From assembly GCA_002686085.1 (NCBI GenBank), contig NZAC01000038.1:28726-92725 (forward strand): 64,000 nt of DNA, read 5' to 3'. This stretch comes from Roseibacillus sp. GTDB taxonomy: Bacteria > Verrucomicrobiota > Verrucomicrobiia > Verrucomicrobiales > Akkermansiaceae. Positions 35,473 through 46,900 of the stretch are shown in pieces. The notes under the pieces are model-generated. The model saw only the letters and a list, made by a program, of their open reading frames with translations, was not told the origin of the DNA and ran no database searches. Within the stretch, counting starts at the first letter, position 1, and the number at the start of each line of letters is the position of its first letter. A program made the position numbers and the translations under genes.

Positions 35473-36345
35473 GTGACCTCTCTCTACCTAGCTGCACTGC
35501 CCCAGTGGCTTCAGGACTTTCTTGCGACCGAGCTTCCGTGGAAGATTCTTGGCGCTGTTGTTATCCTGATCGGCGGAATTATTGCGGTAGCCATTCTTTC
35601 TCGGGCATCACTCGCCATTTTTGGAGAGAGGTTAGGAGCTCAGGGCACAATGGTCGTCAAAAAGCTCATCCGCTATATCGGATATGCTTTTGCCTTCATT
35701 CTAGCCCTCAACCATATGGGTCTGAATTTAGGGGCAGTCCTGGGAGCCGCGGGCGTTGCGGGAATCGCGGTTGGCTTTGCCGCACAGACTTCCCTTTCGA
35801 ATATCATCAGTGGATTTTTCATGATCGGGGAGAGGCCATTTGAACTTGGCGATATTATCGAGGTGGATGGAATTGCCGGGAAAGTCGACACCATAGGACT
35901 TCTCGCTCTCACCCTTCGCACCTTCGACAACCGCTCAGTACGCATTCCCAACGAGACCCTCGTTAAGACCAAGCTTATCAACGTTACTCGACACCCTATA
36001 CGTAGATTCAACCTCGATATCGGCGTCGCCTATGACGAAAACATCGGGCACGTCCTCAAGGTGATGCATGAGGTTGCGGAAACAAATCTTCAATGCCTGA
36101 ACGAACCCGACCCACTTATTATTTTTACTGGATTTGGAGATTCCTCTCTCAACTTCCTTCTGGGAGCCTGGTGTGTTCAGGAAGACTATGGGACTCTCCG
36201 CAATACCCTTCCGAGGGAGCTCAAGGAGCGATTCGATAAGGAAAACATCGAAATTCCCTTCCCTCACATGACACTCGCTGCAGGGAAAGCTCTCGGCCCA
36301 ATTCCCGTCGACGTCATTAGCGAGCCTGCTGACCGACCGGGCTAG
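35473..36345 (+). CDS. mscS: Small-conductance mechanosensitive channel, MscS family
   Basis: Three N-terminal membrane helices (about residues 22-45, 62-82 and 85-110), the third being the pore helix with the Gly/Ala pattern LGAVLGAAGVAGIAVGFAAQTSLSN. The cytoplasmic beta domain begins with RPFELGDIIEVDGIAGKVDTIGLLALTLRTFDN and the alpha/beta cage follows. 290 residues, as in E. coli MscS. It starts with GTG and is translated directly after the DUF432 gene. It protects cells from osmotic downshock. Confidence 0.92.
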   Translation: MTSLYLAALPQWLQDFLATELPWKILGAVVILIGGIIAVAILSRASLAIFGERLGAQGTMVVKKLIRYIGYAFAFILALNHMGLNLGAVLGAAGVAGIAVGFAAQTSLSNIISGFFMIGERPFELGDIIEVDGIAGKVDTIGLLALTLRTFDNRSVRIPNETLVKTKLINVTRHPIRRFNLDIGVAYDENIGHVLKVMHEVAETNLQCLNEPDPLIIFTGFGDSSLNFLLGAWCVQEDYGTLRNTLPRELKERFDKENIEIPFPHMTLAAGKALGPIPVDVISEPADRPG

Positions 36346-36408
36346 CCTTCTCTTACATTAACGACCTTCGCACTCCCTGAGTGGCCCCTTTCTACCTGCA
36401 GCCTCGTA

Positions 36409-37932
36409 CTACTCCCATTCAATACTTGCAGGCGGCTTCGTAGAAACATCGTAGAGAACCCGGTTAACACCGGGAACATTGTTGAGGATCTGATTACTCG
36501 AGTCCCTGAGGATCTGGTAGGGCAATTCAACCCAGTCCGCCGTCATTGCGTCCTCGCTCACTACTGCACGCAGGCTCACCGCAAACTCATAACTCCGCTC
36601 GTCTCCTTTCACTCCTACCGTCTTCACCGGAACAAGTGCGGCATAGGCCTGCCAAACCTTCTCATACCAGTCATTCTGCCTGAGCAGGGAAATAAAGATC
36701 GCATCGCACTCCTGAATGATCCGGAGGCGATCCTCTGTAACCTCCCCGGGACAGCGCACAGCAAGACCCGGACCAGGAAAAGGATGCCGGTTTACTATGT
36801 CAGGCTGGATACCCAGAGACAATCCTAGCTCTCTCACCTCATCCTTAAATAGCTCCGCCAGAGGCTCGAGAACCTTTCCCTGCTTCTGCAGCTCAAGAAT
36901 CTTCTCTACACGATTATGATGAGTCTTGATTTTAGAGGCTTTGGTTTTGGCATTTGACGCACTCTCAATCACATCGGGGTAGAGTGTGCCCTGTGCCAGC
37001 ATATCGGCATCTCCCACCGAGTCCCAGAAGACTTTGATAAAGAGATTTCCTATAATCTCCCGTTTTGCCTCGGGATCGGTAACACCTGCTAATTGACTAA
37101 GAAAGATATCGGAGGCCTCAACTGTTTCAATATCTACACCCATCCGCTCAAAGTTCTTCCGAACCTCCTCTCCCTCGTCTTTCCGCAGCAAGCCATGATC
37201 AACAAAGATTGCCCTCATACGAATACCCGCTTCTTTCAACAGGACAGCAAGCACAGTACTATCTACGCCTCCACTAACTCCACAGACCACTTGCTTATCC
37301 CCAACTTGCTCCTTGATCTTTTCAAGGAGCGTTCTTTTGAAATCCTCGATTCTAAACTCCTGTAGATCCTGAGCCATTTCGAGAAAGTTACGCAGAACCT
37401 TGAGCCCCTCGTGACTGTGGGTGACCTCCGGATGAAATTGTATTCCAAAACAGCAGGAGTCCCATTGCAGGGCGACAGGAGTTCCATGCTCATTGCGTGC
37501 TATCACACGGCAACCCTCGACCAGATCACTCACCGTATCTGAGTGACTCATCCAGACCTGAGAAGTCTCTGATACCTCTTTGAAAAGACCTTCGCCTTCC
37601 TCTGGAATCAGATCCGCTGGTCCATATTCACGGCGGTCACTGGCCTCCACCTGACCTCCAAACTTGATGTTGAGCAGTTGCATTCCGTAACAGATTCCAA
37701 GAACCGGGACTGCATACTTCTGCAACCGATCAAAATCCACGTCAGGAGCGTCCTCCTCCCGCGTACTGCTTGGACCACCTGACAGAATAATCGCACCGGG
37801 ATGCCCCAGATCTTCAAAGTCTTCGACCGCGTGCAGCTTCGCGAAAAAACCCAGCTCTCTTACCCTCCTGACAATGAGCTGGGTGTACTGAGACCCAAAA
37901 TCAACGACTGCTACATGCCTTTGTTCTTCCAT
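36409..37932 (-). CDS. guaA: GMP synthase (glutamine-hydrolysing)
   Basis: Converts XMP to GMP. The glutamine amidotransferase half (1-195) has the nucleophile in LGICYGMQLL and the His/Glu pair in FHPEVTHS. The ATP-pyrophosphatase half has the P-loop SGGVDSTVLAVLL, and the C-terminal dimerisation domain ends in the conserved KPPASIEWE. 507 residues. It follows guaB after 32 bases on the same strand, so guaB-guaA is an operon covering both steps from IMP to GMP. Confidence 0.96.
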   Translation of the reverse strand: MEEQRHVAVVDFGSQYTQLIVRRVRELGFFAKLHAVEDFEDLGHPGAIILSGGPSSTREEDAPDVDFDRLQKYAVPVLGICYGMQLLNIKFGGQVEASDRREYGPADLIPEEGEGLFKEVSETSQVWMSHSDTVSDLVEGCRVIARNEHGTPVALQWDSCCFGIQFHPEVTHSHEGLKVLRNFLEMAQDLQEFRIEDFKRTLLEKIKEQVGDKQVVCGVSGGVDSTVLAVLLKEAGIRMRAIFVDHGLLRKDEGEEVRKNFERMGVDIETVEASDIFLSQLAGVTDPEAKREIIGNLFIKVFWDSVGDADMLAQGTLYPDVIESASNAKTKASKIKTHHNRVEKILELQKQGKVLEPLAELFKDEVRELGLSLGIQPDIVNRHPFPGPGLAVRCPGEVTEDRLRIIQECDAIFISLLRQNDWYEKVWQAYAALVPVKTVGVKGDERSYEFAVSLRAVVSEDAMTADWVELPYQILRDSSNQILNNVPGVNRVLYDVSTKPPASIEWE

Positions 37933-37964
37933 GATCTTACGACGATTAGATACGCGTTTTAGAA

Positions 37965-39419
37965 TCAGCTAATCGGTTGATAATTGGTAGGCTCCTGAGT
38001 AATAACGATATCGTGTGTATGACTTTCACGCAACCCACCCGGCGTAATCCTCACGAACTCACTTTGCGATCGAAGAGCCTCAAGACTATCTGCTCCCACG
38101 TAGCCCATTCCTGATCGCACGCCTCCCATCAGCTGATAAATCACATCAGATAGAGGCCCCTTGTAAGGCACTCGACCCTCGACTCCCTCTGCCACCAGTT
38201 TCCCATTGGCGCCCTGTCCGTAACGATCACCAGCTCCCTTCATCATCGCTCCCAGAGACCCCATACCCCGGTACGTTTTGAAGCGACGACCCTGAAAGTG
38301 AACAGTCTGCCCCGGGCTCTCACGCGTCCCCGCCAGGAGTGAGCCCAACATGACAATATCAGCACCCGCGGCGAGAGCCTTGACCACATCACCCGAATAA
38401 CGAATCCCGCCATCTGCGATCACGCAGACACCATTCTCCCGACACCACGGAGCAACGTTTTGTATCGCCGTGAATTGGGGCATTCCCACTCCTGCAATCA
38501 CCCTGGTTGTGCAGATTGAGCCCGGCCCGACTCCCACCTTGATCGCGCGTGCCCCTGCCGAAACAAGATCCCGGGCACCCTGCTCTGTGACCACATTACC
38601 CGCCACTACCGGCCGACCGGAGAGCGCTGCCAACTCCTCTACAACCTCAAGAACCCGAGCCGTATGCCCCGTCGCAGCGTCTATAAAAAGAGCGTCCGCG
38701 CCCGCCTCAATGACGGCCTCTGCGCGATCTTTCCAATCCGCTCCCACACCAATTGCAGCACCACAGCGCAGCTGCCCATTTGGATCCTTTGCGGCATCAA
38801 CAAACGTAATTTGCTTTTCTATGTCTCCACCTGTAATCAGCCCGACGAGCTTCCCCTCACCATCTACTAGCGGTAATTTTTCTATTCGATGCTCATAGAG
38901 AATCCTTCTGGCACCCTCTGGAGTCGTATCTGGGGCACCAGTGACCAGCTTATCACGGCCCGTCATCACATCTTCTACTTTGGCGGCATCATCTCCAAAG
39001 TGACGAATATCACGCCCTGTGACCATGCCCACGAGCACTCCTCCCTCATCGACAACGGGAAAGCCGGAGAACCCCTGCTCCTCCATTATTCCTTTAAGAT
39101 CTGCAATGGTCGTCTCTTCCCTGACGGTCATCGGCCGCTGGATGACAGCGCTTTCGGATCTCTTAACCCTATCCACCATGGCGAACTCTTCTTCCACCGT
39201 ACAGGCGCGGTGAATCACAGCGATCCCGCCTTCGCGCGCAAGTGCAACAGCCAGATCCGTTTCCGAGACTGTATCCATTGCCGCAGAAATCACTGGAATC
39301 TTCAGAGAGATCTCTGTGGTTAACGCTGTATCCAAGACTGCGCTAGTTGGTAAAACCTCACTCTTCTGAGGAACAAGAAGAACGTCATCAAAAGACAGCC
39401 CCAGAGTCAAATCCGCCAT
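37965..39419 (-). CDS. guaB: Inosine-5'-monophosphate dehydrogenase
   Basis: Oxidises IMP to XMP with NAD. The catalytic barrel starts with [19 protein letters not shown], interrupted by two CBS domains (about residues 95-205) that sense purine nucleotides. The catalytic cysteine loop is [15 protein letters not shown] and the active-site flap contains MGSLGAM through RYGQ. 484 residues, complete. It is the first gene of the guaB-guaA operon, divergent from rpoN. Confidence 0.96.
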   Translation of the reverse strand: MADLTLGLSFDDVLLVPQKSEVLPTSAVLDTALTTEISLKIPVISAAMDTVSETDLAVALAREGGIAVIHRACTVEEEFAMVDRVKRSESAVIQRPMTVREETTIADLKGIMEEQGFSGFPVVDEGGVLVGMVTGRDIRHFGDDAAKVEDVMTGRDKLVTGAPDTTPEGARRILYEHRIEKLPLVDGEGKLVGLITGGDIEKQITFVDAAKDPNGQLRCGAAIGVGADWKDRAEAVIEAGADALFIDAATGHTARVLEVVEELAALSGRPVVAGNVVTEQGARDLVSAGARAIKVGVGPGSICTTRVIAGVGMPQFTAIQNVAPWCRENGVCVIADGGIRYSGDVVKALAAGADIVMLGSLLAGTRESPGQTVHFQGRRFKTYRGMGSLGAMMKGAGDRYGQGANGKLVAEGVEGRVPYKGPLSDVIYQLMGGVRSGMGYVGADSLEALRSQSEFVRITPGGLRESHTHDIVITQEPTNYQPIS

Positions 39420-39606
39420 GGGAGAGTCAAGGGAGAGCGCCGGAGGTTATCAAGCCTAATTAACTCGAACCTTCTTCGCGCCCAATGAAAGAACTCGAAC
39501 AGTTCGGCCACCAAGCCCTATGAACCTCGCAGTGCCGATTTATAGCGACCCAGATAGTGCAACTCGTGATAGTCAGAAACCAGTCAAGGCTAAAAACTTA
39601 TGAAGC

Positions 39607-39622
39607 TGGCACGCTTTCTGCT
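39607..39622 (+). promoter_or_regulatory. Sigma-54 (-24/-12) promoter upstream of rpoN
   Basis: TGGCACG-CTTT-CTGCT matches the sigma-54 consensus TGGCACR-N4-TTGCW at every position but one. The invariant GG and GC are ten bases apart. It lies 58 bases before the rpoN start, suggesting that RpoN drives its own gene. Matching was by eye. Confidence 0.65.
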
Positions 39623-39679
39623 ATAAATTTCTCGCCTCTATGCCAATCCCTGCAATACTGGTAGTAACCCGGAGAGGAA

Positions 39680-41071
39680 ATGGCTGGAACTTCCTTAAAT
39701 CAAAACCTCAATCAATCACAGACCTTGGCGCCGCAGATGCGCCAGAGTCTGGAGGTTTTGCAGGCAAATGCCTTGGAATTGCAGCATCTTCTACGGCAGT
39801 TTATTGAAACTAACCCGGTGCTCGAACACGACCTCGCCTCGGTTTCCCTCGAGGAACTCGACCCCGGAAATGGCGAAGAGGAGCAACCTATCGAGGTTCC
39901 TGATGATGATCTGCGTGAACTGGCAATTATGGAACGCCGCACCAGCGGATCCAGCCAGGAAGATGAGGAGCGCAGGGAACACCTCTACAGCTCCATCGTC
40001 GCACCAGAGACACTCCAGCAGCACCTTCTTGGCCAGCTAAATCTCTCAGCACCGTCGCCAGAAGTCCGCCTGGCGGCAATGGCGCTGATCGGGAACATGG
40101 ATGAACGAGGCTTCTTTGACGAACCTCTCAGTGAGGTTGGTCGACGGCTCGGCATATCTCTCGAAGAACTGGAACGCGCCAAGACGAGCTTGCAAAGCTT
40201 TGACCCCCCCGGGATCGCCGTGGAAGACCTCAGAGAATCTCTTCTCGTCCAACTGCATCGCTCGGATCGCCTCAACACCTTGGAGTTTCGTATTGTCGAA
40301 AGTCACCTAGGCGATCTCGCGAGCAAGCATTATCCCAAGATTGCCAGCGCACTGGGTGTTGAGGTTGAAGACGTGGCCGACGCGGCCTCCCACATTGCGC
40401 AACTGGATCCCTCGCCGGGAACCTCTTTTGACCCTTCGGGCAATCCATATATCGTTCCTGATGTCTCATTCGAACGAAATCAGGAAGGAGAGTGGTCCGC
40501 CATTCTCACCAATGAGTATCTGCCTCGTCTAAGGCTGAGCACGACCTACAAGGATCTCGTTGCCACCAGCCCTGACCGCAAGCTCAGAAGCTACCTAAGA
40601 AACCAGCTGCGCGATGGCCGCACCCTCATCAAGGCTCTTGACCAGCGCCAAGCTACCATTCTCGCCATATCCGAAGAAATCATAAGCCGTCAGAAGGAAT
40701 TCTTGGCTCGTGGTTCCCGCTTTCTAAAACCCCTGACGATGAACGAAATTGCTGATGCAATTCAGGTCCATCCCGCTACGATATCTCGAGCAGTGGCCGG
40801 AAAGCATGCTCGCACTCCTCACGGCGTAATCGAAATGCGTCGTTTCTTTGCGTCTGGCTACACTACTACAGGTGGCGATGCCATCTCCAACCAGGGAGTC
40901 CGGGAGGCCCTACAGGTAATAATCGAGAAGGAAAACCGGCAGAAGCCATTGTCAGATTCAGCCATCCAGAAAATTCTCGCCGAACAAGGAGTTAAATTAG
41001 CTCGAAGGACTGTAGCAAAGTATCGTGAACAGCTCAACATCCTGCCAAGCCACCTGAGGCGCAGCTTCTAG
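39680..41071 (+). CDS. rpoN: RNA polymerase sigma-54 factor
   Basis: The alternative sigma factor that requires AAA+ enhancer-binding proteins. Region I is glutamine- and leucine-rich (QSQTLAPQMRQSLEVLQ). An acidic region II follows, then the core-binding domain, the helix-turn-helix (MNEIADAIQVHPATISRAVAG) and the RpoN box ARRTVAKYREQ near the C-terminus. 463 residues. A good ribosome site (GGAGAGGA) precedes the ATG. No enhancer-binding protein is encoded in the window. Confidence 0.96.
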   Translation: MAGTSLNQNLNQSQTLAPQMRQSLEVLQANALELQHLLRQFIETNPVLEHDLASVSLEELDPGNGEEEQPIEVPDDDLRELAIMERRTSGSSQEDEERREHLYSSIVAPETLQQHLLGQLNLSAPSPEVRLAAMALIGNMDERGFFDEPLSEVGRRLGISLEELERAKTSLQSFDPPGIAVEDLRESLLVQLHRSDRLNTLEFRIVESHLGDLASKHYPKIASALGVEVEDVADAASHIAQLDPSPGTSFDPSGNPYIVPDVSFERNQEGEWSAILTNEYLPRLRLSTTYKDLVATSPDRKLRSYLRNQLRDGRTLIKALDQRQATILAISEEIISRQKEFLARGSRFLKPLTMNEIADAIQVHPATISRAVAGKHARTPHGVIEMRRFFASGYTTTGGDAISNQGVREALQVIIEKENRQKPLSDSAIQKILAEQGVKLARRTVAKYREQLNILPSHLRRSF

Positions 41072-41262
41072 TTTCTTACGATTGCTTGGCCTTCTGCTTC
41101 ACTGCGGGCAGAAACACCCTTCTCACCCGGGCCCATAGCAGCACACGACAAGTGCCACTGCCTCTCTGACCAGTCCTTGCAACCTGAACAATTTTACGAC
41201 TTGGGCTCCCGTAACATTTGACAACCCAGCTCGGCCTGACAACAAGTGTTCACTACCAGCGC

Positions 41263-42324
41263 ATGACCGAAGACGCAATCCGAACTGCACTCTCCTCTGT
41301 CAGCTACCCGGGATTCTCCCGAGACATTATCTCTTTTGGTCTGGTTAGGTCGGTGTCGATTCAAGGAGACTCTGTCAGAGTTGAGATCCAGGTACAAACC
41401 CGCGATCCTAAAATCCCTGAAAAAATCTTTAAGGACTGCCATGCCACACTCGACCAACTCGCAGGTGGAGCGGAAAAGGTTCATATATCCATCGACGTTC
41501 AGGATCCCCCGGGAAGCGCCAATACTCCCGGAGGGGTGGCAGGTAAACAGTCAATTCGAGGCGTAAAGAAAATCATTGCAGTGGCGTCAGGGAAAGGGGG
41601 AGTAGGAAAATCCACAGTCTCATCGAACCTGGCCATCATGCTTTCAAAGCAAGGATTGAAGGTCGGCCTCTGTGACTGCGATCTATATGGCCCCTCCATA
41701 GCTTTAATGTTTGGAGTGGCCGACCAGCAACCCATGGCAGACTCTCAGGAGCGCATTATTCCAATCGAAGCACACGGCATCAAGCTGATGTCCATGGGCT
41801 TTATCTTGGGAGACAATTCCCCGGTAATTGTCCGTGGCCCTCTTGCAACCCGTTACACTCAGCAGTTTCTGAAGGAGGTGGCCTGGGGCGAACTGGACGT
41901 CCTGATTCTTGATCTTCCTCCCGGCACGGGAGACATCCAATTGACCATCGTTCAAACTCTGGCCTTGGATGGAGCCGTTATTGTCACCACTCCGCAAGAA
42001 GTCGCTCTGATCGACGCTCGAAAGGCAATCAGCATGTTTGCCAAGGTCAACGTCAGGATTCTAGGCATTATCGAAAACATGTCGTGGTTCGAGTGCGATC
42101 AAGGAAAGCGGTATCACCTTTTCGGAGAGAATGGAGGGCGCGTGGAGGCAGAGCGCCTGGGCGTCCCCCTTCTCGCTGAGATTCCCATTGATCCCGAAAC
42201 TCGACTGCGCTGTGACCAGGGGCAACCTATCGCTCTTGCAGACCATGCCGAATCTCATGTCGCAAAGGCCTTTTACAAGGCCTGCCAGTCACTTCTGGTC
42301 CAGGTGAAGCAAATGGAAGCCTGA
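41263..42324 (+). CDS. Mrp/ApbC-type Fe-S carrier P-loop ATPase
   Basis: An N-terminal MIP18/DUF59 domain (about residues 1-85) precedes a ParA-like ATPase with the deviant Walker A SGKGGVGKST (110-117) and LDLPPGTGD. Mrp proteins carry Fe-S clusters to targets using a C-terminal CxxC. Here that site reads ENMSWFECDQGKRYH: only the first cysteine (278) remains and the second position is Gly. The ATG at 41263 is used; a TTG at 41218 would add 15 residues. About 353 residues. It may act as a different P-loop NTPase or bind the cluster in another way. Confidence 0.88.
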   Translation: MTEDAIRTALSSVSYPGFSRDIISFGLVRSVSIQGDSVRVEIQVQTRDPKIPEKIFKDCHATLDQLAGGAEKVHISIDVQDPPGSANTPGGVAGKQSIRGVKKIIAVASGKGGVGKSTVSSNLAIMLSKQGLKVGLCDCDLYGPSIALMFGVADQQPMADSQERIIPIEAHGIKLMSMGFILGDNSPVIVRGPLATRYTQQFLKEVAWGELDVLILDLPPGTGDIQLTIVQTLALDGAVIVTTPQEVALIDARKAISMFAKVNVRILGIIENMSWFECDQGKRYHLFGENGGRVEAERLGVPLLAEIPIDPETRLRCDQGQPIALADHAESHVAKAFYKACQSLLVQVKQMEA

Positions 42325-42399
42325 CGAGTCCCGAGGTCACACGAAGTAACCACTTCTGTATTCCCGATTGCAACAGAAAGCCCTGAACGGACCAGCTCT

Positions 42400-43869
42400 C
42401 TACGCGAAGAGCTTTTCGACCGCTTGAGCCTTCACCAACTCACGAGGCTGGTTAAGGTGGTTATACACGATTGTCTCAGGCTCGATCCCTACGCTGTGAT
42501 AGATCGTGGCCAGCACTTCGCTTGGGTGAACAGGGAGCTCAATTGGTGCCGATCCGGTCTTATCCGACTTTCCGTGGACATACCCCCTCTTGATACCAGC
42601 TCCCCCGATCACGGAAGTATAACAATAAGGCCAGTGATCCCGACCATCTGCACTATTCCCATTACCAGAAGTACTAACTCCCTTCTCCGGCGCTCTCCCG
42701 AACTCGCCAATCGCGACCACAAGAGTCTCGTCAAGCATGCCGCGCTCATCCAGATCATCAAAAAGAGTAGCAAGACCTCCGTCCAACATTGGCCCGGACT
42801 GGGTCTTCATTCGTTTACTGAGGTCCTTATGATGATCCCAGGAATGATTATCGGAGTTCGCCACCTTGGGCCACACTACTTCAACAACTCGTGTTCCTGC
42901 CTCCACGAGACGCCGAGCTAGCAGACAACTCTGTCCAAAAGTGTTTCGGCCGTAACGATCACGGAGAGAATCCTTCTCCATCTCCAGATCGAAGGCCTCA
43001 CGCGCTTTCCCGGAAACGATCAGGTTCAAAGCCTGGTCGTAGTAATTATCGAGATTGAATTTTTCTACCGCCTTATCGAGGGCTGGCATTTGATCTTCGA
43101 TAGTCTTCCGCAGTTTTGCTCGCCTCCTCAGACGGGTTGAAAAGACCTCAGGGCGAAGCTGCAGATCTTCGACATTCAGCCCATCCATCTTGTCCATCTT
43201 CATGTCATCCCCGGGCGGATAGAGATAATAGGGGTCGTAGGCCTTTCCGAGGAAACCCGCTGTGCCACCCTTACCCACGACATTACTCTCCTGCAGAGGC
43301 CGCGGAAGCATGACAAAAGGCAGCATCGGTTCATCCGTCGGTTTAATCCGAATGATATTCGAACCGAAATTAGGAAAATCTTTAGGCGATGGTGGCTCAA
43401 GTTGCCCCGACGGACTGACCTTGTCCGTCGTATACCCAGTCATGATCTGGTAAATCGCCGCAGTGTGATTAAATAAGCCGTTTGGCGTATAGCTCATCGA
43501 GCGAATGGTAGTAAACTTGTCGTTCACCTTGGCCAGCTTCGGCAAAATTTCAGTGAAATGAACTCCCGGGATCTGGGTGGGAATCGTACTGAACGAAGAG
43601 CGGATCTTATCGGGAACATTTTCCTTTGGATCCCAGAGGTCGAGATGACTCGGCCCCCCCTGAAGATAAATGAGAATCACGCTCTTCGCCTTTCCCCATC
43701 CATCTTTGCCTGCATGCGGACTTCCGGCTGACTGATCCTGAGCAGCAAGAATGTTATTCAAGCTCATCCCCATCATGCCTGCTCCTCCCACCCGGAGGAA
43801 ATCACGACGGGTTGACCCTAAATGGGAATCACAAAGATCTCGACCTTTCGGCCCTTTAATACGGAACAT
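42400..43869 (-). CDS. DUF1501 protein with Tat signal (sulfatase-like fold)
   Basis: An exported protein of about 489 residues. A twin-arginine signal ([11 protein letters not shown]) is followed by the DUF1501 domain, with [21 protein letters not shown] near its start and WDHHKDL and GEFGRAPE later. The fold is related to alkaline phosphatase and sulfatases, but the family's activity is unknown. In PVC bacteria these genes are paired with DUF1549/DUF1553 genes, as here: the giant gene upstream ends 51 bases before this ATG. The ATG at 43869 is preferred over a TTG at 43890. Confidence 0.9.
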   Translation of the reverse strand: MFRIKGPKGRDLCDSHLGSTRRDFLRVGGAGMMGMSLNNILAAQDQSAGSPHAGKDGWGKAKSVILIYLQGGPSHLDLWDPKENVPDKIRSSFSTIPTQIPGVHFTEILPKLAKVNDKFTTIRSMSYTPNGLFNHTAAIYQIMTGYTTDKVSPSGQLEPPSPKDFPNFGSNIIRIKPTDEPMLPFVMLPRPLQESNVVGKGGTAGFLGKAYDPYYLYPPGDDMKMDKMDGLNVEDLQLRPEVFSTRLRRRAKLRKTIEDQMPALDKAVEKFNLDNYYDQALNLIVSGKAREAFDLEMEKDSLRDRYGRNTFGQSCLLARRLVEAGTRVVEVVWPKVANSDNHSWDHHKDLSKRMKTQSGPMLDGGLATLFDDLDERGMLDETLVVAIGEFGRAPEKGVSTSGNGNSADGRDHWPYCYTSVIGGAGIKRGYVHGKSDKTGSAPIELPVHPSEVLATIYHSVGIEPETIVYNHLNQPRELVKAQAVEKLFA

Positions 43870-43920
43870 TGGTTTCTTGGAGTGTAGCAAAGGAGCTGGT
43901 CCAGAGCTGATTAGGTTAAT

Positions 43921-46900
43921 TCAATGATTAAACAGGAAAGCCGGGTTATTAATCAATGCCCAAGTGAGGTCTTGGGCAGCTGTCAGACGTGGATTTTCAG
44001 CCTGGCCCGCACTCATCTCCACATCGCGGCGGAAACGCACCAGTCTGGGGTCCTCCTCGATAGGAATCTGGGCATATTCCAGGGCTTTCTTAAGCTCTCC
44101 CATCTTCTTATCGGGATTAATGGCAGGAAATGGGCCCTTAGCGGCCCAGAGCTTGCTCTGGTAGTCGGCATCCCCTTCGGCTACCCAGTCCCTGAGGGAA
44201 TCTCGATCTGACTGATTGCGGTTGGCGTCGTCTTTTTCCACCGCCTCCACCACGTGAGAGGGAAGCCCAAACTGCAGAGGATCAGGATCTGAGGTGATAT
44301 AAATACGGAATCTGCCTAGCGGATGGCTCTTAAATCTACAGAGGATTCCGACGCTCAGGTTGACGCCCTTCTCAGGGTCACCCGCAATAACGTCCTTCAC
44401 CTTATAGACCGCTCGATGCGGAACCTTGTAATCCCCTCCCCCTAGCGCCCATCCACGGTTCCCTCCATCGAGGTTACCATCAAAAGTGCGCTTCACGTCA
44501 AAGTCCTTCTGAGTAAAACTCGCCTTGGCGTCGACAAACGTAATTGGCATCTCCTTGGCCCCCTCCTCCGCGCCCTGCCATTTCGTCTCTATTTCCGTAA
44601 TAACCATATTCCCGTCCTTGCTCAGGCCAGGACCACCATTGAACGCCAGATCCGGAATTACCTCGACCATCATACCGGTGATATTCGTTAGCTTTGTTCC
44701 GACCGAAACCCGGTAATCCAAGGGACGCTCGCCACCAGTTCCCCGGATTGAACCATCTCCAAGAATTTCAACCTTGGACTTATCCGATGTGGAAACAGAA
44801 CCCGGCCTGAGAAGATGCCAACTCGTTCCTGTCTTGCCTTTCATCCGGGTAGCAAACTCCTTCGCCTTCTCCGGAAGAAGATCTTCATAATCCGCGACTG
44901 CTTTCTTCGAAAGCGCGATCTTTGCCTCACGCTCAGCCTCCAACCTCTTGCGCTCTGCATCATGTTGGGGTTGATATTCCTGAATGGCTTTTGAGGCCTT
45001 CGCTATGCCCTCCATTCGCTTGGCCTCACGCGCCTTTCGCGTCGGCTCCCACTCCTTCTCCCGCTCCGCCAATTCAGCAAGCATCGCTTCGTGGTCACTC
45101 TTGATTTCCGTCCAGTTTTTCCTCACCGCTGCGATCTCCGCCTCGCTCGGCGCACGGTTAATAACCCTGAGGAAAATTTCAGTGATCAGCTTCTCATCGT
45201 CCTGTTTTTCCGCCACCAGTTTGGCAATGGCGTTCTTGGGATCAGCGATCGCATCTGCAATATCAGGACCGCTCAAAAGAGCCATCACCCCACTGAGTTG
45301 CACGTCATTAGCTCGATCACACTCACACGCACTTTCTCTCGTTGGCCTGCCGAGGGTCGCCAGAAGCCCGCTCTTTGTATCCTGTTTCGCATCGATCTCT
45401 TTTGCCTGCAACTTGGGCGCAGCCCCGGTCACCGCGTAGACCGCATCGTAGAGGACCTCGGCAGGGAGACGGCGCGCTTTCGCATGCGAGAAGTTAATAT
45501 CATCATCTTCGTTCCACTTATTGACACCAAGCGACAATTGGTAAGTCCGGGATTTACACACCTCCGCGATGAGCTTGCGGACGTCAAACCCCTCTCGCAC
45601 AAAGCGCTCCGTGAGGTAATCAAGCAACTCCGGATTCGAGGGAGGATTCCCTGCGCGGATATCATCTAGCGGCTCTATCACTCCGGTTCCAAGAAGGTAC
45701 CCCCAGATACGATTTGCATAACTTCTCGCGAAAAACTGGTTATCTCCTGCAGTAAGCCACGCCGCTAACTCCTGCCGTCTCGTCAGACTTCCGCCCGCTG
45801 GCACCTCAGGATTCTCATGTCGCGCCTGATAAGGGAATGCGGGCTTGGTAATCTGACCCGTTCGCTCGTGCTTCATCTCACCCTCCCCGGCATCCTTCGC
45901 GATCTCGTAGAGTGGCTTAGCCCCTTCCACCGCAGTTCCTCCAATATTCTGCTTCGGCGCGTTTTTTCCGTCTCGTTCCAGCTTCACCTGCGAGAAGAAT
46001 GCGGCAATTTCATAATACTGATCCTGAGTCCATCTCTCGAAGGGATGATCGTGGCACTTGTTACAATTAAATCGCGTGGCCAGGAACAGATGGGTTGTGT
46101 TCTCCATGAGCATATCAGGACTGCGATGAATCTTGAAATACGATGCAGGAGGGTTCTCCTTGTTAGATCCCGTGGCGGTAAGAATTTTCCGAACAAAAAC
46201 ATCATACGGGGTGTTGGCTTCCACCTCTTTCCTGATCCACTCCCGATATATCTTGGCACCCTCTCCACCAAGAAACTTACTGTTGACCATTAACATGTCG
46301 GCCCACTTATTGGTCCAATGCTGCACAAAATTTGGTGACCCTATCAGGTCATCAATAACCTCCTCGCGCTTTGTCCTTGAATCAGTGGGATCGGCCAAGA
46401 ACAACTTCAACTGCAAGGGCTTGGGTGGAAGCCCTGTTAGATCCAGATAAACCCGCCGCAAGAACTCCTCATCGGTGCACACATCACTGGGCAGAATTTT
46501 CATGCGCTGCCATTTTTCCGCTACCAGCTTGTCGATCTCACCCCAAGCCGGGGGCTCCGCCCATTCGAAACCGCTGCGATCACCCATGACCGTCAGGGTA
46601 GTGGCAGCATATGCGCCCTCGTAACGAGCTAGCACGGGGGCTTCTCCTCTTCGTAAGGTCGTCATCAATCCATAATCGTCATGAATAGCCACATCCTGAT
46701 TGGCACTCTCAAGAAATGACTCCCGAGTCACGTCACGCTTTGATCCGTCGGTGTAAGTGGCTACCACCCTTATCTGCTGCTGACCTCCGACCTCTTGGAT
46801 GACGGGGTTTTTTGGCGCCACTACGATCGATTTCACAACTGGTTTGGGGTCATCCAGGTTGGAGCCATTGGCTATCCAGTCCCTGATGATCTGATAGTAT

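Noticed and set aside
41092..41113. Hairpin TTCTGC/GCAGAA after rpoN as a terminator
   Set aside because: Only six pairs with a ten-base loop and no T-run.
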